Source: Isoetes taiwanensis
Lineage: Eukaryota; Streptophyta; Lycopodiopsida; Isoetales; Isoetaceae
Assembly (NCBI GenBank): GCA_021234155.1
Contig: JAJEKV010000034.1
Location: 2,538,001 to 2,602,000 of the forward strand
DNA: 64,000 nt
Direction of reading: 5' to 3'
A program made the position numbers and the translations under genes. Positions 11,855 through 21,637 of the stretch are shown one piece after another. The stretch's first letter is position 1; each line of letters starts with the position of its first letter. The notes under the pieces were generated by a model. That model saw only the letters and a program-made list of their open reading frames with translations, was not told the DNA's origin and ran no database searches.

Positions 11855-14811
11855 ACGGACATCAGATGACAATCAGGTCACGCGCTATGGTCGACAGTTG
11901 CTTTTGCTCTGCAGTATCTTTGACCTGGTAATCTGCAATGGACTGGCACAGTGGCCTTCCACCCGCAAGAGCACTTGTAGGCAGGAAAACCAGGGGGGCG
12001 GATCTAGTGTGGTGGACTATGTGTTGGCGCCTGAGCAGGATATGCATGTCATCAAGCACTTTCAGGTGGGAACAACTAATAGGGATGAAGAGATCGACTC
12101 AGACCACTTGCCACTTTACTTGAAGTTGGCTTGGCAAGTTGTGCGAACCCCCGGTGCAACAACTCCTCACATGCCTCAGCTGCGATTGGATTATGAACAC
12201 GCAGGAGCTTATGCCCAGATGCTTATAGATGACCTGGCAGAAATTTTGCAATATCCTACACTAGAGCAAACCATGGGCCGGGCGGGACCGATGTGCTTAG
12301 GACTGGGGAGAGAGGTGCTTTGGGATAAACCGCCCGCGATAGACCTCGGGAACACAACCTTCCCACGTAATCAATGGTTTGATCGCGAGTGCAAAGGAAC
12401 ACAAAAGCGGTAGCTCTCGCCAAGTCACGGACCTTTACGCCCACATGCGGTCGGGCGATGCCGCATCTTCCTTAAAGCTAAGAAAGCCGGGTACATTCGC
12501 CAAGCATCAAAGGGAAATGTTTTACCTCACGGAGCGTCATCCCGGGACCTTACGGCGAAGGGTTCTAGAAAGCGATCACAGCCCACGGGGAATATCACTC
12601 CCGGCGTGGAGGCAATACTTGCAACTATATCACGACCCTCGGGGTGCACATGCGGCATTACCCTTGCAAGAAGGCCCGGTCTTTGGAAATCACAGATTCC
12701 GGACGTGGAACAAGGCTTGGCGTCTTGCCAATGGGAAAGCCCCGGACTTGGATGGTATACAGGCGTAAGCTGCTTAAGTGGGCGGGCCGTCCATAATACC
12801 TGATGGCCGCCTTGTTCAACAAAGCATTACGGGAAGGCTTCCGTGCAGTGGACCAATAGCGAGTTGTTCCCATCTATAAGGCGGGTGACCCACACTTTGC
12901 CCACCCAGTCTACGAACAATCATGGTCGATTCGGTGTTTGCAAAACTACTGGCCGGGATTCTCGAGCAGCGGTTAATGGCCGGGCAAGGTAGGGCCACAG
13001 AGGTGCGGGCCCTCACCCGGCGAGATTCGGACCGGCACTCAACCATTGACCACATCTTCACGTTCGCGAACTCGATTGAAGGCTGGAACGCTAGAACCGC
13101 CGGGATCTATATTGTTGCTTTGTGGATTTTTCGCGGCGTTTGACACCTTTGCCTCGGGGAAAAACTATGGGCAAGGCTACGCGGCACCGGGGTTCCTGTA
13201 GATTTGGCGAGAATGCGATTAATGCGACCCTATATGAAAGATGCTCGGTCGGTTCGCGGCGGACACAAGCCAACCATTTGATAGTAGTATCTCGGGGGTT
13301 AAATCGGGGATGCCCTCTCTCCCCAACATTGTTTGGGCTTTACATTGATCAATTGGAGAGCTGCTTGGCGATAATGGGGGCGATGGAGCTCACCTTCTCT
13401 ATCGGATCATCGGGCGGTTAATATATGCCGATGATGTGGACCTCTAGCTTACACACACCAGCGGACATGCAGCGACATCTCGATGCTCACGGACACATTC
13501 GCCAAGCGGCCCGATATGCGGCGTCAACTTGGCCAAGACTAAGGTAGTTTTTCATATCATCTTCCGCATCACCGAGGATCCCTCCTTCAGTTACCAAGGC
13601 GGAATGTGGAAGTTGCATCCACATACAAGTATTTGGGAGTGGAGTTTCCTTCTACTATGACCTTTGGGACACATCCATACGACTACAGTGACTCAAGCAG
13701 TGGAAGGCACTATATGCAATGCAAAACAATAGTCATAGAGCGAGGTTGTATGATTGGGCCCATCAGTCACACCTGTTTAAGGTCTTAGTAGAGCATGTCC
13801 TTTTATATGGGGTGGAAGTATGGGGCCCGATAGTATCACTTGCTACTTGGAATGACTTGGAGCAGGTCAGAAAGCCTTCTTAGAAACGAGCACTAGGGGT
13901 GAAGTCCACATCCCATATCAAATTCTACTGCAGGAGGCAGGATTCTTGCCTCTTGAGGAGAGGCCCTTGATCGCCACATTGTCTATTTTTCAGGAAGGTG
14001 GTCAATATGGACGATGCTCGTCTCCCTAAACTAGCTTATATCATGGCAATGGGGCGCGGGCGCCCTCAAGGCTCTTTGAGGGAAAAGAGAGCTCAATGGT
14101 TAAGCTAGATGGAATGTGCGAGAACCGCAGGTGCATACATGTGCAAGCGAGGGTCATCGCCATAGCTTGAGGCAATATCTTGGCGCTTGCTTCCTCGGCA
14201 AGCTTTGGGATGCCAATGCCCTTGAACATGTCAAGACAAAGACACTATCGGTAGCCACATAAATCCCACATTGGAGCGAGGCCCTCAATGCTACTGCGTA
14301 CCCACTTGCCCATGAAAAGCGCGCGGACTCATTGCCTCCATTCGCGCGGGGGCACATCATCTTGAATTGAGGCAGGCGGATGGATTGGTGAGCCACGCCA
14401 TGACGTGCTCTGTCAATCTTTGCCAAATGGGAGTCATTGAGGATGAATCTCATACCCTTCAAAGTTGTCCGATATGATCAAATCCGGATGCGCTATCTTT
14501 GAGTTGGTGGGGCACGGCCACCAAGTTACATGTGACATTGAGCACACGACATCGGAAATGCGGGTCTTTGGGATCATACCTTCAGGAGGTTATGGACATG
14601 CGAGATCAGCTATGTCCTCGGGCACACACTTGACCTATATATATACATTGATGTATACTTATGCGGTTTGTGTAAAGCATTCTTATGCGCCCGCGGTTTT
14701 CCCTCGAAAACCCGCCCGAGTGGGGTTTTTTAACCCGGACAAGAATAAGTTTGGAGCAAGGCTCCTTAATGGGTCCCATAGGCCGATTGGCCTCAGTGGA
14801 CGATAAAAAAT
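11855..14811 (+). mobile_element. 5'-truncated LINE (non-LTR retrotransposon)
   Basis: It starts inside the endonuclease domain and runs through reverse transcriptase to a complete 3' end. The 3' untranslated part (about 14464-14805) ends in TGGGTCCCATAGG, a GGCCGATTGGCC hairpin and GTGGACGAT followed by AAAAAA and a short CATTCT-type repeat. The same terminus is seen at 4564 and, reversed, at 7642. It is inserted in the T-rich nested block; a clear target-site duplication was not found. Confidence 0.8.
11860..14060 (+). pseudogene. LINE ORF2 remnant: endonuclease end and reverse transcriptase
   Basis: The first 240 bases encode the C-terminal end of an apurinic-type (EEP) endonuclease: YGRQLLLLCSIFDLVICNGL, then SVVDYVLAPEQ and a terminal SDHLPL, in one open frame to 12413. 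After a linker, reverse transcriptase follows in broken frames: LWKAL-like and KAGDP near 12860-12890, a region equivalent to SGVKSGMPSLP near 13290-13320 (ISGVKSG), and the catalytic IYADDVDL, with YADD at 13424-13435. YKYLGVEF near 13620 and LLYGVEVWG near 13800 are the usual post-catalytic motifs. At least four frame changes and several stops make it non-functional. RT primes reverse transcription on target DNA in this family. Confidence 0.8.
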
Positions 14812-16041
14812 CATTCTCATTCTCATTCTTTCATTCTGTTATTCTTTGGTGCTCTTTGGTTTCATAGTTGATTATTAGTTATGCTTTGTTGATTTTGTGG
14901 TCTTATCTCATGTAACTTGGCTCCGTCAAGTTTATACTCAGTTTGTTCTGTCATTATTCGTTTGCGAGGTTCTTCTCATTGCCTTGGTAACCCTTTAGCT
15001 TTCTTGCTCAGTTCATCCTGTTTGCCATGCTCCATCCAAATTCGTCTTGTCAGTTTTGGTCCAAATTTGTCCCTTTAGCCTCCTATTGCTTTAGCACTTT
15101 AGCTTGTTTTTTATCCCACTTAGTTTTGGTCATATCTTCAGTTTTATCTTATTTGCCCCTTTAGGCTGTGTCTTTTTTCTTCGCATCTTGTCCACTGTTC
15201 TTCATTTCCTTTTTCTTACTTCCTTTAATCTATTCTCTGTTTTGCTCTATTACCCCCTTTTATTCTCTTCGTTTTGTCTTTTCGGACGACATCATAGTTG
15301 CATCATTTTTCTCCATTCATTCCTTTTATTCTTTGGCGCTCTTTCGTTTGTATGGTTGGTTGCTAGATATGCTTGCAGCTTTGGGGTCTTATCTCGTGTG
15401 AGTTGGCTTCGTTAGGTTATATTAAATCTACTTTGTCATTATTTGTTGAGTTTGTCTGCAACGTTCTCATTGCCTCGGTAACCCGTTAGCTTTCTTACTC
15501 AGTTCAACTTGTTTGACATGTTTGATCCGAGTTTTTCTTGTCATTTTTTGTTTCAAATTTGTACCATCAACTCCCTTTTGCTTTAGCATTTCTTATTGAT
15601 CTTTTCTAATCTTTCGTCCCATTTATTTTACGTTTCTACTTTGTGTATTTGGTTTGTTTAGTCGTGTTTTTCTCCTTTTCTCTCCTATTATTTGTTCTTT
15701 TACTCTTCTCTAGGTTGTTCCGTTTTGTGTTCTCTTTTACTTGTTCACTCAGCCCTTTGTTTCATTTTAGTTCTTCCGTTTTTTATTTGTCATTTCTCCC
15801 TAACCTTTTGTTTTGCCTGGGGTTTCCCTTGGCTCGAATTATCCCTGGTCACTCCATCAGTCTTGCTTAGCCTTTTTGTTTGTCCCATTTTCCTGATCTA
15901 TTGTAGCCATTCTATTCTGCCACTTTCTCTCTTCATTTTGTTTTCTCCTTGTTCCTCCCGTCAGCATAGTTTGCTCTATTCTTTTTAGGGATATTCCTCT
16001 TCTATCGGCCACTTGATATGCTATAGGACCCATCCTAGGAA
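14812..16041. other. T-rich part of nested block with a diverged direct repeat
   Basis: The stretches 14840-15105 and 15335-15600 are diverged direct copies: both contain TATTCTTTGG, CTTATCTC, CATTGCCT-GGTAACCC and TTAGCTTTCTT in the same order and spacing. No coding potential is seen. Confidence 0.55.
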
Positions 16042-16048
16042 TGCCACG

Positions 16049-16190
16049 ACCGACATTCCTTGGATGGGGACGTCTCTCCTCACATCGCCTATTTATTTCG
16101 ACTTTTCTTTCATTTTCATTCATCGACGTTCGCTTGAGCTAGTTTTTCTCCTCCTTATTTATCCTACCAGTTTCCCTCATCCTCCCTCCC
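16049..16190 (+). repeat. direct repeat, copy 2 (pairs with 5593-5735)
   Basis: Matches 5593-5735 from GACATTCCTTGGATGGGG to TCCTACCAGTTTCCCTCA, after which the two copies diverge. Confidence 0.7.
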
Positions 16191-16340
16191 TTGATGAATC
16201 ATCTGCAGTAGGTCATGTCGTTTTCTTGTGTTCCATTATTCCGTTACATTGTTGCAGTTGCTCGTTTCTTATTTGTCAGTCCTCCATTGTTTCTTTGCGA
16301 TGTTCTTTGCAAATATATGTGTTCTTATTTTTTATTTTTT

Positions 16341-16569
16341 CTCGGCGTGGCACTGTGGCCTCCGAGGTTATTGTTTCATTTTCATTCTCTCTCGGCGTGG
16401 CGTTGTAGCCTCCGAGACTGTACTTGTTATTTAATTTCTTCTCGGCGTGGCGCTGTAGCCTCCGAGGCAGCACTAGTCGGATGTTCTTTCCCGCGATGGT
16501 TTGTTCTCGCGGACGGTTCCCGACTGGTCGGCTGTGTTTCTTCCTCGGCGTGGCCCTGGAGCCTCCGAG
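16341..16569 (+). repeat. array of four 26-nt hairpins
   Basis: Four copies of CTCGGCGTGGC, a variable 6-nt middle, then GCCTCCGAG lie at 16341, 16391, 16441 and 16544. The outer CTCGG/CCGAG and inner GGC/GCC arms pair. The first three are spaced exactly 50 bp; the fourth is 103 bp further. The middle six bases vary (ACTGTG, GTTGTA, GCTGTA, CCTGGA) while the arms are conserved, as if the stem is the selected or copied unit. Confidence 0.8.
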
Positions 16570-16807
16570 TGCTATTATATTCTTGAAAATTGCGCTTTGA
16601 TGCGTGCCTATGCCTGTAGCTTCTAACTTTCTAATGGGTCATTCTTCTTTTCAGACTTTTTGTTGCAGGTCATTTCTCGCAGTTCTCTCAGTTATCAGAG
16701 CCATCTTGTTGTTTTATCGCCTCACTTCTCGGCAAACGTATGTTAGCGGCATTCTTCAAGAGCGTTGACGACATCGGCCATTTGATATGCTATAGGACCC
16801 ATCCTAG

Positions 16808-17445
16808 GAATCAGAATAACATCTAATCCTAATCATATGCATCTAACTTACAGTTAGGGTTCATTGATTAGGGTTCAAGATCCGAAATGAGGCTTCTAGG
16901 AGGGCTCTACTAGAAATACAAGATCTTAGCTCATCTGAAGTCCTAGCTTCTAGATGATCTAACTAGAAAACTACCCCAAATACCTGCTCTGGAGGAACTT
17001 CCATCTGCTCTTGGCATCTCCATGGCTTACAAGCAATTCAGGGTAGCTCCCACTCCTTTTGATGCGGACACGATCTTGGGGCTGTTGATCTGTGCTTTGC
17101 TGCAACAAACAGTTCTCGAAACAGAGTTTCGAGCGAAATAGGGTTCTAAGACGGTAGGAGCCAAAAAGTGGCTTAGGGTTAGGGTTAGGGTTAGGTCATA
17201 AATAGGTTAGGGTTGCCATGTCATGCCATGTGGCTCCATTAGAGTGCGTCCATGTGGGGGGTTGTCCGATAGGATGGGGCCATGTGGAAATGGTTCCATT
17301 CTAATGTTGGGAAAGTTATATAATATGACTTGGCCATACTCACCTAAGCACACTTGAGATATACAAGGCTACCATAGTGGGCTTGTATGGTGACGTGGCC
17401 TTAAAATATACGTATTTATATCGTATATTTTAGGGGAACGTCACA
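16808..17445 (-). mobile_element. LTR of gypsy element B, right part
   Basis: Continues the LTR broken off at 5563; the region GCATCTAACTTACAGTTAGG matches LTR A at 3597. It ends GGGGAACGTCACA, i.e. TG on the element's strand. A run of four TTAGGG-like units (near 17172-17195) lies in it; LTR A has shorter versions at the same place, so it is part of the LTR. Confidence 0.75.
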
Positions 17446-17457
17446 TTCTTCCCCCTT
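17446..17457 (-). other. polypurine tract, element B
   Basis: On the minus strand the LTR is directly preceded by AAGGGGGAAGAA, the usual plus-strand priming site next to a 3' LTR. This makes the split LTR the 3' LTR of element B. Confidence 0.7.
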
Positions 17458-17929
17458 AGCATAATGATGTCCTCAGCATTATAGTAAGGTGACGAACCTG
17501 CGTCGACTTTACAAGATACAATCCACAAGGAATATAGCAATTCAACTTTATTGAAATGATCAACTTTCACTTAATTACTTATAACATTAGTTGTAAGGCT
17601 ACACTTATACAAAATTATATAGCCTTAATAGCTATTATTATAAAGTTATCACATAATGTTATCATGACATGTTTAGAAGTTGATAATTAAGTACAAAATT
17701 TATAACTCCTATCTTCTCGTAACGTGCTCCCTCCTCCATGCTCCTCCTTCACTGGCCTGCACGAGCAGGACATTACGTTAGTTTAGTTAATAAGTTGTGG
17801 TTTTAAGGGGATCACCCCCCTAATTACGTCCTTGAGCTGAACTACTAGCTCAAGGTTACCTCTATTACTTGCACTCGATCATGGCCCATAGGATTTGAGT
17901 TTAAGGGCCATTTAAGACATCCTATCATC

Positions 17930-18320
17930 GCTTATGATTGTGTGCTACTTTGTACATGATCCCCTCCATCATGTACACCCGCAATGCATCATGCCCCTGA
18001 AGGTGTAAGCTAGGGAACATCCCAGATGATCCCATCATTGCCCATGATCATGCTTACCTCTTCATGACCCCGGCATAGAGAACATCCTAATGATGATCTC
18101 ATCATCGCCCATGATCCCGTGCCTACTAGCACATGACCCATTCGGTCATGCACACCAGCAGTGCATCATGGCCCTGAAGGTTTAGGCTAGGGAACATCCA
18201 AGGCGATCCCGTCATCGCCCATGATCACATGCTCACTCCCACATGACCTTCCCTGGTCATGCACACTCCTGGTGCATACTGGCTTAGAGAATACCCAAGG
18301 GAATCTCATCATCGTCAACA
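17930..18320. repeat. degenerate tandem repeat in element B 3' region
   Basis: Units of roughly 90-200 bp repeat the words CATCATCGCCCATGATC, CATGACC and TAGGGAACATCC. They lie between the end of the integrase frame and the polypurine tract. 17458-17930 holds nothing recognised. Confidence 0.6.
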
Positions 18321-18499
18321 CTCCAAGAATTCCACGTATAGATCCTAACCATCCAGAATGCATATGCTTTCTGAACTCAAGCACTAAAAACATACAAGCT
18401 AAGCTACCTGAAGGGCTGGCACCGACCAATTTGGAGATGACTTGGCGGTCGAACTGCTCCAAAAATCGTGGTTTATTGTTTTTCTAAATCTTATTTTAA

Positions 18500-19430
18500 T
18501 ACCCACGTTGCGTCTTCCACCAACAAGTGTTTCCACTTGATCAGGTGCTAAAGGAATTAAGATGACCTTGTTTTCTTGAGTGCTTTGTCAAGAATCAACT
18601 TGAGAACTATTACAATTTGATCCTCAGTCACTCCAACAAGGTTGGAGTCTCCAACCTCTTCAGGGTTTGGAGTATGCCTCTTAAGTAGGCTTACGTGGAA
18701 GACCTTTTGAACTTTCAGATGAGCGGATAAGTCGAGCTTATAAGATTGATTCCCCACTTGCTCGACAATCCTAAATGCCCCCCCCTCCCCCAATCTTGGA
18801 GCAAGTTTCTTGCAATTCCGAATTCAGAGCTTGGCTTGCTTTATCTTGATCTTGAGGCACACATTATCATCCACCTTGAAATCCCTTACCGTCCTATGCT
18901 TATCTGCCAAGCTTTCCTTATGGCTTCTTACTGCAGGCAGATAACCTCAGACTTCCTCTATTAGGTGCTCCATATCTGCCAACAACTGTTGAGATACTTC
19001 GACTTTTGACACAGGATTGTGCCAGGTATCTGGTATAAGGCATTGATAGCTATAATTGATCATGAAGGGGGACATCTGAGACGATTCCTGCTTGGTACTG
19101 CAAGTAGATATAGTTCTTCCGCTTTGATTGCTTATTCCAGACATAGTGCCTCAACATATCTTCCAAGATCTTGCTCATCTTCTCCGTCTGACCGTCAGTT
19201 TGGAGATGATATGTTATACTCATACGAAGTTTCGTCCCAGTGGTGTTGAAGAAGTCTCTCCAAAATACACTTATGAACTTCAGGTCTCTGGATATGATTC
19301 CTCTAGGCATCCCATGCAACCTAAAGATTTCCTTTGCAAAAAGCAAGACTGTATCTAGAGTTGTATCTATGGTCTTGCATGGTCCAACAACTGCCCTAAG
19401 CAATTGCTTCAAGCTTAACTCCTTCTTGTG
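18500..19430 (-). pseudogene. gypsy integrase remnant (element B)
   Basis: The core is seen at 19412-19050: GIISRDLKFISVFWRDFF and YHLQTDGQTEKMSKILEDMLR, matching the usual SDRD-x-F and HPQTDGQTE motifs; the glutamate is kept but the aspartate before the Arg in SDRD is missing through an in-frame loss. Downstream, 18793-18557 gives FRIVEQVGNQSYKLDL and KVQKVFHVSLLKRH, the conserved C-terminal segment of gypsy integrases. The frames are broken between these blocks. The protein would join element cDNA to the host chromosome; this copy is dead. Confidence 0.85.
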
Positions 19431-19542
19431 ACGATTAACTATCAGGTTTAGTGTGACGATTAACTATCAGGTCTGGAGCGATGATTTGGATGAAACCAAA
19501 TCACACGCTCCCCGCTCCAGACCTGATAGTTAATCGTCACAC
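19427..19542. repeat. perfect 30-bp foldback at the RT deletion point
   Basis: Left arm 19451-19480 and right arm 19513-19542 are exact reverse complements (starting GTGTGACGATTAACTATCAG), separated by 32 bp. Inside the loop a second hairpin (GATTTGG / CCAAATC) occurs. A partial direct copy of the left arm lies just upstream at 19427-19447. It sits exactly between integrase and protease. Confidence 0.9.
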
Positions 19543-19699
19543 TTCTGATGGTTAGGGTCAGGCTCAACGGTCTCTAGCCTAAGGATATACTCAACCTCAT
19601 CCCTTATTATGCATTTATGCAACTGCTTCAAAGACATACTGAAGGAATTTCTTTACTTTTGACCACAAAACGGTTTGAATCATGTGCCATGATTGAAAT

Positions 19700-20240
19700 C
19701 TTGTGCTTATTGCAATCAATCATTCTCTTGCCAGCTTCAAGAACTCCATGCCAACTATGAGGTCGTAATTATCAACATCCATCACTTTCGCACCCATGGT
19801 CAAGTTGGTCCCGCTTAGGCTTATGTCGAAATTGACTCTTCTTCCTGTAGTATGGTGAATTTCCCCACTTGCCACACTAACTAGCCTTGGCTTCGATTTA
19901 AGCGTCCTATATTTTAATGAGGCTGCTAACCTGGGTGACGCAAAGTTGTGGGAGCTGCCTATGTCTATAAGGACTACATATGGCTTATTGTCTATGATTT
20001 CCTCTGCTGCTATGACTGTTGCCTGACTTCCCACGCTATTTGTTTTGATTGCAGCACAAATTTTACACCATCTTCAATGAAGTCACTGGCATCCTCTTCC
20101 TCATCGTCATCGTCTAGCTCTGTCGGCGATTCCCATCCTTCGAGTTCTGCTAGAGCTGCTTGCACGACGAATGGGCAGTCGTGAGTGTGATGCCCGACTG
20201 GAAGCAACTGAAACGTAACTTCTTTCTGATACATTCCTCT
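19700..20240 (-). pseudogene. gypsy protease and zinc-knuckle remnant (element B)
   Basis: The frame 20034-19720 carries a retropepsin: VVLIDIGSSHNFAS, where the catalytic D-S/T-G is DIG, followed by a beta-rich stretch and the typical NYDLIVGMEFLK near the C-terminus. Upstream, CFQ and GHHTHDCP in adjacent frames at about 20160-20210 are the remains of a CCHC knuckle; a single lost base there separates the first Cys from the rest. An acidic spacer (ELDDDDEEED) joins the two. The protease would cleave the polyprotein. The Thr/Ser-to-Ile change at the active site suggests loss of function. Confidence 0.8.
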
Positions 20241-20639
20241 CTCTTTTCCTTAGATATACTGTCCAAGAAGTGCTTTACTGATTTTTCCACTGAAGACCCT
20301 GGTGCCTGTTGGTCCTTAGATACAAATTTCCTATTTCCTTTGCCGTGCGGTTGCTGGTTTGTCAATTGGATAGCTTGATGCCTCGGGGTGTAAGGACCCG
20401 TTGCCTTCCCTTTGCATAAAAAGACTATTTCTGTGCTAGGGTCTCGTGATGTCTCCTCTAAGCTCAATGCTTTATTTTCTGCTTTCCCTACCGTTCTTGG
20501 GTTAATAGCTCAGACAAGCCTCTTGATGTTACTGTTCAGACCTTCAATGTTAGCCGTCTACTGCCTGCCTTTCTGTTATCCTTGGCACATTCAACCTCAT
20601 CCTCATGAATTCCTCGGTGTACTTGGCTACTAGCAGAAA

Positions 20640-20952
20640 CTTGCTCAAGGCGCTAAATCTGCTGGATCTGCCTGCTCGTATGTTGTGGAACATAATGCTT
20701 CCAAAAAGCTTTGCTGAAGGTCTTAAATCTGCAGTTGTTTCTCTTCAGCTTGTTTGATTTTGCATAGCCCTTCCACCATATCCATACTGGCCCAATAAGA
20801 TTTGGAGTTGCCACCTTACCGATGTCTTTATCCTTCATCCCATAAGAATTCCCCAATTCCTCTATCTCATCTAGCCATGCCTCGGCCTCTATGACTGGGC
20901 TGTCTTTCCCGAAAAACTGTCCTAACTTTCGGGTCTTCCAGACATTGCCCAT
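20640..20952 (-). pseudogene. gypsy gag core domain remnant (element B)
   Basis: The 99-residue frame shows the retrotransposon gag fold motifs: FFGKDSPVIEAEAWLDEIEE, then IGPVWIWWKGYAK, with conserved WL and WW pairs. The same sequence, more broken, occurs in element C (58750-59049: GNVWK, NAYGMKDKDKGE), showing B and C are one lineage. The remaining 20240-20640 stretch carries gag C-terminal sequence in broken frames. Confidence 0.8.
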
Positions 20953-21430
20953 GGCGCTATCAATTTTCTTTTGATAATCCTCTGCTTTGCGGTTCCTCGG
21001 CCTTCCTTGAGAGCGATCTGACTCATTCTCTGAACTGCTATGTGATCCACTGGCTATGCTGTCCCCTGGGCTAGAGCTCCTGGGCTAGAGCTCTAGGGCT
21101 AGGGCTTCTCCTATTTCTTCTTCCTTTTCATGTCTTTGTGTGCCACTGGTGCTGCCTCCTGTTCCAGTTGGTTTACCTGTTCTGCCTCCTGGGGAGATGG
21201 TGGTGGAGGTGGCATAGGTCCACACTCTGAGCTCGCATGAGTGGGGTAACCCATTGCACTAACTATTCCATCTGGTTACGCATCTATGTCAGTCTCCGGT
21301 TGATATAATATCTCTCGACACGTCTTCCTCTTCCTCCGGTTCCCTGCCAAACAAGTTCCTGGGTTGCCAATTGAATTGTTGGCCTTGGTTCTCTTGGACC
21401 TGCGAGGCAGAGCTGAAGTTTCTAGCTACA
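20953..21430 (-). other. element B gag N-terminal flank, decayed
   Basis: Gln/Pro/charged-rich sequence with a small duplication (GGGCTAGAGCTC near 21070 and 21087). No start codon or PBS can be assigned. Confidence 0.35.
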
Positions 21431-21637
21431 AGTATTAGTCAACATACTTGCTATTCAAAGTTATATGCTATTATGATAATTCTACGTTGATTTATTTCAC
21501 CCATAAAAGAAATCAGGATAAGATTCAATTACAAAGTTACCATATAAAATATCTTAAATATGTCATAGTTATACAATTTGAACTTGAAAATTTATAATAA
21601 TAATAATAATGCATTAGGATTTAAACATTTAAATTTA

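Larger units (their letters stand above)
5564..16807. mobile_element. 11.2-kb nested T-rich insertion of unknown class
   Basis: The block interrupts LTR B. It begins GCCACG... and ends CCATCCTAGGAAT. The same ending occurs at about 16029-16041, directly followed by another GCCACG start (16042), so a short derivative with the same ends (16042-16807) lies in tandem with the long one. Outside the two LINE copies it is strongly T-rich on the plus strand with no convincing ORF over about 7 kb. A non-autonomous LTR derivative (LARD-like) is possible, but full-length flanking LTRs were not found. Confidence 0.5.
16042..16807. mobile_element. short derivative with the same ends as the nested block
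   Basis: It starts GCCACGACCGACATTCC (compare GCCACG and CCGACATTTC at the start of the long block) and ends TATAGGACCCATCCTAGGAAT-like, the same ending as at 16041. Thus 766 bp share both ends with the 10.5-kb unit on its left. It contains the four-hairpin array at 16341-16569. Confidence 0.55.
17458..21430 (-). mobile_element. Ty3/gypsy element B internal region, RT deleted
   Basis: Reading leftward: gag (20.9-20.6 kb), zinc-knuckle remnant (20.2), protease (20.0-19.7), then directly a foldback (19.43-19.54) followed by integrase (19.43-18.5). Reverse transcriptase and RNase H, which should lie between protease and integrase, are missing. A primer binding site and 5' LTR are not seen; the element ends near 21430 where copia sequence begins. 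Confidence 0.75.

Noticed and set aside
16341-16569. CRISPR array
   Set aside because: Only four palindromic units, uneven last spacing, no cas genes, and the context is a plant transposon.
17172-17195. Run of TTAGGG-like units suggesting an interstitial telomere
   Set aside because: Plant telomeres are TTTAGGG; this run lies inside LTR B and LTR A has a shorter version at the same position, so it is part of the LTR.
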